NCBI GenBank assembly: GCA_035716025.1
Contig: DASTKH010000047.1
Location: 1-64,000 of the forward strand
DNA from: JADGHE01 sp035716025
Lineage (GTDB): Bacteria > Pseudomonadota > Alphaproteobacteria > Rhizobiales > Xanthobacteraceae
Direction of reading: 5' to 3'
DNA length: 64,000 nucleotides
Below are positions 61,399 to 64,000 of this stretch, piece by piece (within the stretch, counting starts at the first letter, position 1; each line of letters opens with the position of its first letter). Under the pieces are notes generated by a model. It did not search any database. It was given only the letters and a program-made list of their open reading frames with translations, and was not told where the DNA came from. The position numbers and the translations under genes are program-made.

Positions 61399-62805
61399 TC
61401 AGGACAACGGCGTTCCGACCGCGTCTTGCGCGGCCGTGAGATTGCGGTCCGGCGCCGCGTTTGCACCTTTTGCGCCAGGCTTGATTCGGAACAGTTCGGA
61501 GATGAGCGCGCCGGCAGCGACCGCATCTGCGATCACGCTCGCCCACAGCACCCCCTCGAAGCCGATGAAGCGCGTGAGCACGAAGGCGCCGGTCACGAAA
61601 ACCGTAATCCCGGCAAGCCGCGCGAGGAAAAAGACGCGCGTGCGCCCGGCCGCAAGCAGTGCCATCGAGCTCGCCTGCCGGGCCGACTCGACCACCATGC
61701 CGCAGGCGAACGGCCATAACAGATGCGTCGAGGCGAGGATTTCCGGCTTGCGATAGATGAGGCCGAGAATCGTTTCGGCCTCGGAGAGCACCACGGTGCC
61801 ATAGACGAACACGATGCCGAGGAACAGGGCCGAACCGTAGAACGCGAAGGTGCGCGCATAATGCTGGCCGACGGCAACGATCTTGTCCGCCACGCGCGGC
61901 AGGATCGCGAGATTGAGCGCCGCGTTGAACTGGATCACGGGGGTGAAGATGTTCTGCAGGGCACGCAGAATGCCCGCCGTCTGCAGCCCCGCCATCGCAC
62001 CGACGATGGGAAACACGCCCCAGTTCGTGATCCAGTACCCGATCGCCGAACCCGTTAGCCAGCGGCCGGCGCGCCACAGTCGCCGCGCAAGCCAGGCGAC
62101 CGTCGCCACGGGCGGAGCGTTGAGCCGTGCAAGGCCCTGGGCGTAGATCGCGACGATGGCCACGCCGTTGGCGAGGCCCCAGAGCAGCACCGCCGCCGGC
62201 ACCGACAGCAGACCGAGCCCGTTGAGCGCGAAGGCGCCGGCAATCAGCGTGAAGGCATAACCCATGGACGCGACCGAGGCGGCGTCTTGCCGGTCGCGGA
62301 TGTAACAGAGTCGGCGAAAGAAGATGTAGAGTCGCTGGAAAGGATTGACCAGCACGAGACAGGCAAGCGGCGCGACGAATTGCGGCGCCCAGAGCGCCAC
62401 CGCGGGCAGCGCCGCGAGAATGAGCAGGCTCGTCGCGCCGCCGTAGAGAAGAACGACCCAGGTTCCGGCGACGTCGATGCGGGCACGGTTGCGCCGGCCG
62501 AACCGGCTCACGGTCGCAGGCAGCGGATCCATGATCAGGGAGATCTGGAAACTTTCGATGAGCAGTGAGATCGTCCACACGACGACGTAGCGGCCGAAAC
62601 CGTCGAGCGGCAGCCATGCCGCATAAAGGATGGTAAGCAGGAAGTTCGCAACGCTCGCGCAGCCCTGGTCGCCGATGGCATAGACGATGCGCCCGCGCCA
62701 TCGGCGCGCCGCAACGAGGGCGAGCTTTAACGCCTCCGGGCGCGCAATAAGACGCTGCGCTCCGCGCAGCGCTCCTGTCGCCAAGCCTGCATCGTCGCTC
62801 GTCAC
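61399..62805 (-). CDS. Wzx-like polysaccharide flippase
   Basis: The product is 468 residues from GTG 62805, overlapping the upstream stop as GTGA. Hydrophobic segments throughout (about 12 helices) with charged connectors fit the MOP-superfamily O-unit flippase. Landmarks are DQGCASVANFLLTILYAAWLPLDGFGRYVV near the N-terminus, the repeated AVALWAPQFVAPLACLVLV type helices, and FIGFEGVLWASVIADAVAAGALISEL near the C-terminus. It moves the lipid-linked repeat unit across the inner membrane. No Wzy-type polymerase was identified in the visible part of the locus. Confidence 0.88.
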   Translation of the reverse strand: MTSDDAGLATGALRGAQRLIARPEALKLALVAARRWRGRIVYAIGDQGCASVANFLLTILYAAWLPLDGFGRYVVVWTISLLIESFQISLIMDPLPATVSRFGRRNRARIDVAGTWVVLLYGGATSLLILAALPAVALWAPQFVAPLACLVLVNPFQRLYIFFRRLCYIRDRQDAASVASMGYAFTLIAGAFALNGLGLLSVPAAVLLWGLANGVAIVAIYAQGLARLNAPPVATVAWLARRLWRAGRWLTGSAIGYWITNWGVFPIVGAMAGLQTAGILRALQNIFTPVIQFNAALNLAILPRVADKIVAVGQHYARTFAFYGSALFLGIVFVYGTVVLSEAETILGLIYRKPEILASTHLLWPFACGMVVESARQASSMALLAAGRTRVFFLARLAGITVFVTGAFVLTRFIGFEGVLWASVIADAVAAGALISELFRIKPGAKGANAAPDRNLTAAQDAVGTPLS

Positions 62806-64000
62806 TCCTGCGGCACTCCCGTCGCACGCGCCCCGGCGAGCCACTGCCGCATCACCCTGAAAAGGAAGATCGGCATGCCGACGAGATAGCGGCGCCACAG
62901 CCGGCGCGGTTCCTGCAGCATCCTGTAAAGCCATTCCATATGCAGGGCGCGCACCCAGGAGGGCGCACGCGGTACGACGCCGGCGACGAAATCGAACAGC
63001 CCGCCGACGCCGAAGCCGAGCGTGCAGCCCGTGTCCGCTAGGTGTTCGGCGAGCCACAGTTCCTGCTCGAGATTGCCCATGGCGGCAAGCAGGAGATCGG
63101 CTCGCGAATTGCGGATGTCCGCCACCACGCGGCCGACCTCGCCGGGCCCGAAATAGCCATCGCGGCAGCCGACGATTGTGTGCTGCGGAAAGTCCGCGGC
63201 GAAGCGGGCGGCCGCCCGCTCCGCCACGCCGGCTTTCGCCCCCAGAAGAAAGATGCGCAAAGGGTGGCGCGTGTGCCGCAGATAGCGCGGCACGAAATCG
63301 GTCCCGTTCAGGTTCTCCGGAAAGCGTTTGCCGAACAGGAGCCAGCTCGCGATGTCGACGCCAATGCCGTCGTTGAAGAGGACGAGGTTTCGCCCAAGGG
63401 ACTGCGCGCGCTTCTCGCTGCGCAGGCGGTTGAGCGTGTGGGCGTTGGCGAAAGTGACGATCGTGCGCTCGCGCCGGCCGATGCGCTCGTCCAGGAAGGC
63501 CGCGGCCTCCTCAAACGTCGAGACCTCGATATTAACGTCGAGAATGGCGCGCGCCCGCGTGCCCAGCACCGAATGATAGAGCGCCTCGTACTTCTCTCCG
63601 ACCCGCTCCCACCCGTAGCCGGCGGCGGCTTCGATCGCCGCCTGCCGTAGGCGCCGATAATCGCGTGCGACCTCCTCCCATTTCTCGAGGAAGCGCGCGG
63701 CGGCGTCCTGCGGGCGGGAAAAGTCGAGCAGCAGACCCAAGCCGCTCGTTTCCACAAGGCGGCGGAACGGCGGAATGTCGCTCAGCACGGGATAAAGACC
63801 TGCCGACAGGCCCTCGACGGCCGCAAGTCCAAACCCCTCGTACTCCGATGCGCTGACGATCGCCGAGCACGCGCCCATGGCCTCGCGGATCGCCCCATCC
63901 GCCGGCGCGCTGAGCACGTCCACGGCCTCGGCCACCCCTTGCTCGGCCGCGAAGGCGGTGAGCTCTGCGGCACCCACGTCCCACGGCCGGCCGACGATCT
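62802..64000 (-). CDS. GT4-GT26 fusion glycosyltransferase (partial, N-terminus outside window)
   Basis: The frame is open to the right edge; 398 codons are visible. The first ~145 residues are the C-terminal half of a GT4 enzyme with the ASEYEGFGLAAVEGLSAG (EX7E) motif. After a short linker, RAILDVNIEVSTFEEAAAFL begins a complete WecG/TagA/CpsF (GT26) domain with TFANAHTLNRLR, LFNDGIGVDIASW, LNGTDFVPRYL and IVGCRDGYF. A basic tail ends the protein. The two domains presumably add consecutive sugars of the repeat unit. The stop overlaps the flippase start by 4 nt. Confidence 0.9.
   Translation of the reverse strand, partial: IVGRPWDVGAAELTAFAAEQGVAEAVDVLSAPADGAIREAMGACSAIVSASEYEGFGLAAVEGLSAGLYPVLSDIPPFRRLVETSGLGLLLDFSRPQDAAARFLEKWEEVARDYRRLRQAAIEAAAGYGWERVGEKYEALYHSVLGTRARAILDVNIEVSTFEEAAAFLDERIGRRERTIVTFANAHTLNRLRSEKRAQSLGRNLVLFNDGIGVDIASWLLFGKRFPENLNGTDFVPRYLRHTRHPLRIFLLGAKAGVAERAAARFAADFPQHTIVGCRDGYFGPGEVGRVVADIRNSRADLLLAAMGNLEQELWLAEHLADTGCTLGFGVGGLFDFVAGVVPRAPSWVRALHMEWLYRMLQEPRRLWRRYLVGMPIFLFRVMRQWLAGARATGVPQE

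Overview
The window is GC-rich, densely coded chromosomal DNA from an alphaproteobacterium, most likely of the order Hyphomicrobiales (Bradyrhizobium/Xanthobacteraceae-like). The signs are a UvrB with a long N-terminal extension, many Bug/TctC-type solute receptors, an HpnI-like GT21 glycosyltransferase, DUF1236 and DUF6064 proteins, and palindromic repeats of the CTCCCCGC-TT-GCGGGGAG type in spacers and inside genes. No rRNA, tRNA, CRISPR array, insertion sequence or phage gene was seen. The taxonomic placement is inferred from gene content only.

Layout. 1-577: 3' end of a thiamine-diphosphate enzyme. 807-1121: small secreted His-rich protein. 1355-6525 (minus strand): surface-glycan cassette of a GtrB/ArnC-like glycosyltransferase, an AsnB-type amidotransferase, an ArnE/SMR-like four-helix transporter and two methyltransferases. 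6610-9789: uvrB carrying two in-frame repeat-derived insertions. 9931-13121: a periplasmic protein, a membrane protein divergent from an XRE/MmyB-type regulator across a perfect palindrome, and an FAD monooxygenase. 13240-16322: TRAP transporter operon. 16448-18431: GT21 glycosyltransferase and LpxH-like phosphatase. 18476-21947: NodB-type deacetylase, then an operon of extradiol-dioxygenase-like protein, TctC receptor and carboxymuconolactone-decarboxylase-like protein. 22009-23424: ArsR regulator with two SRPBCC proteins, the second broken by two homopolymer frameshifts. 23607-27335: homodimeric pyruvate-dehydrogenase-E1-like enzyme and an M20 deacylase.

27398-48724 is a mosaic of small catabolic and accessory units: three more orphan TctC receptors, an MBL-fold gene pair, a MetE-C-like protein, two aldo/keto reductases, an acyl-CoA dehydrogenase, GST, CocE-type hydrolase, ketopantoate-reductase-like protein, cupin, CysK-type synthase and a Gfo/Idh/MocA oxidoreductase, interspersed with small secreted proteins (DUF1236, LprI-like, DUF1554-like, HdeA-like). 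48986-50891 is the minCDE division-site operon with a strong terminator.

51054 to the right edge is an exopolysaccharide locus: ManC makes GDP-mannose, a short ExoY-type priming transferase starts the lipid-linked unit, glycosyltransferases (one a GT4-GT26 fusion), a methyltransferase and a pyruvyltransferase-like protein build or decorate it, a Wzx-like protein flips it, and the Wzc-like kinase, Wza-like lipoprotein and a beta-barrel protein polymerise and export it. The locus continues beyond the window and no Wzy polymerase is seen.

The most useful observations for follow-up are the repeat insertions inside uvrB, the near-leaderless ArsR promoter with its operator inside the spacer, the double frameshift in the SRPBCC gene, the MBL pair in which one partner has lost most of its metal ligands, and the GtrB/AsnB/ArnE-like cassette.
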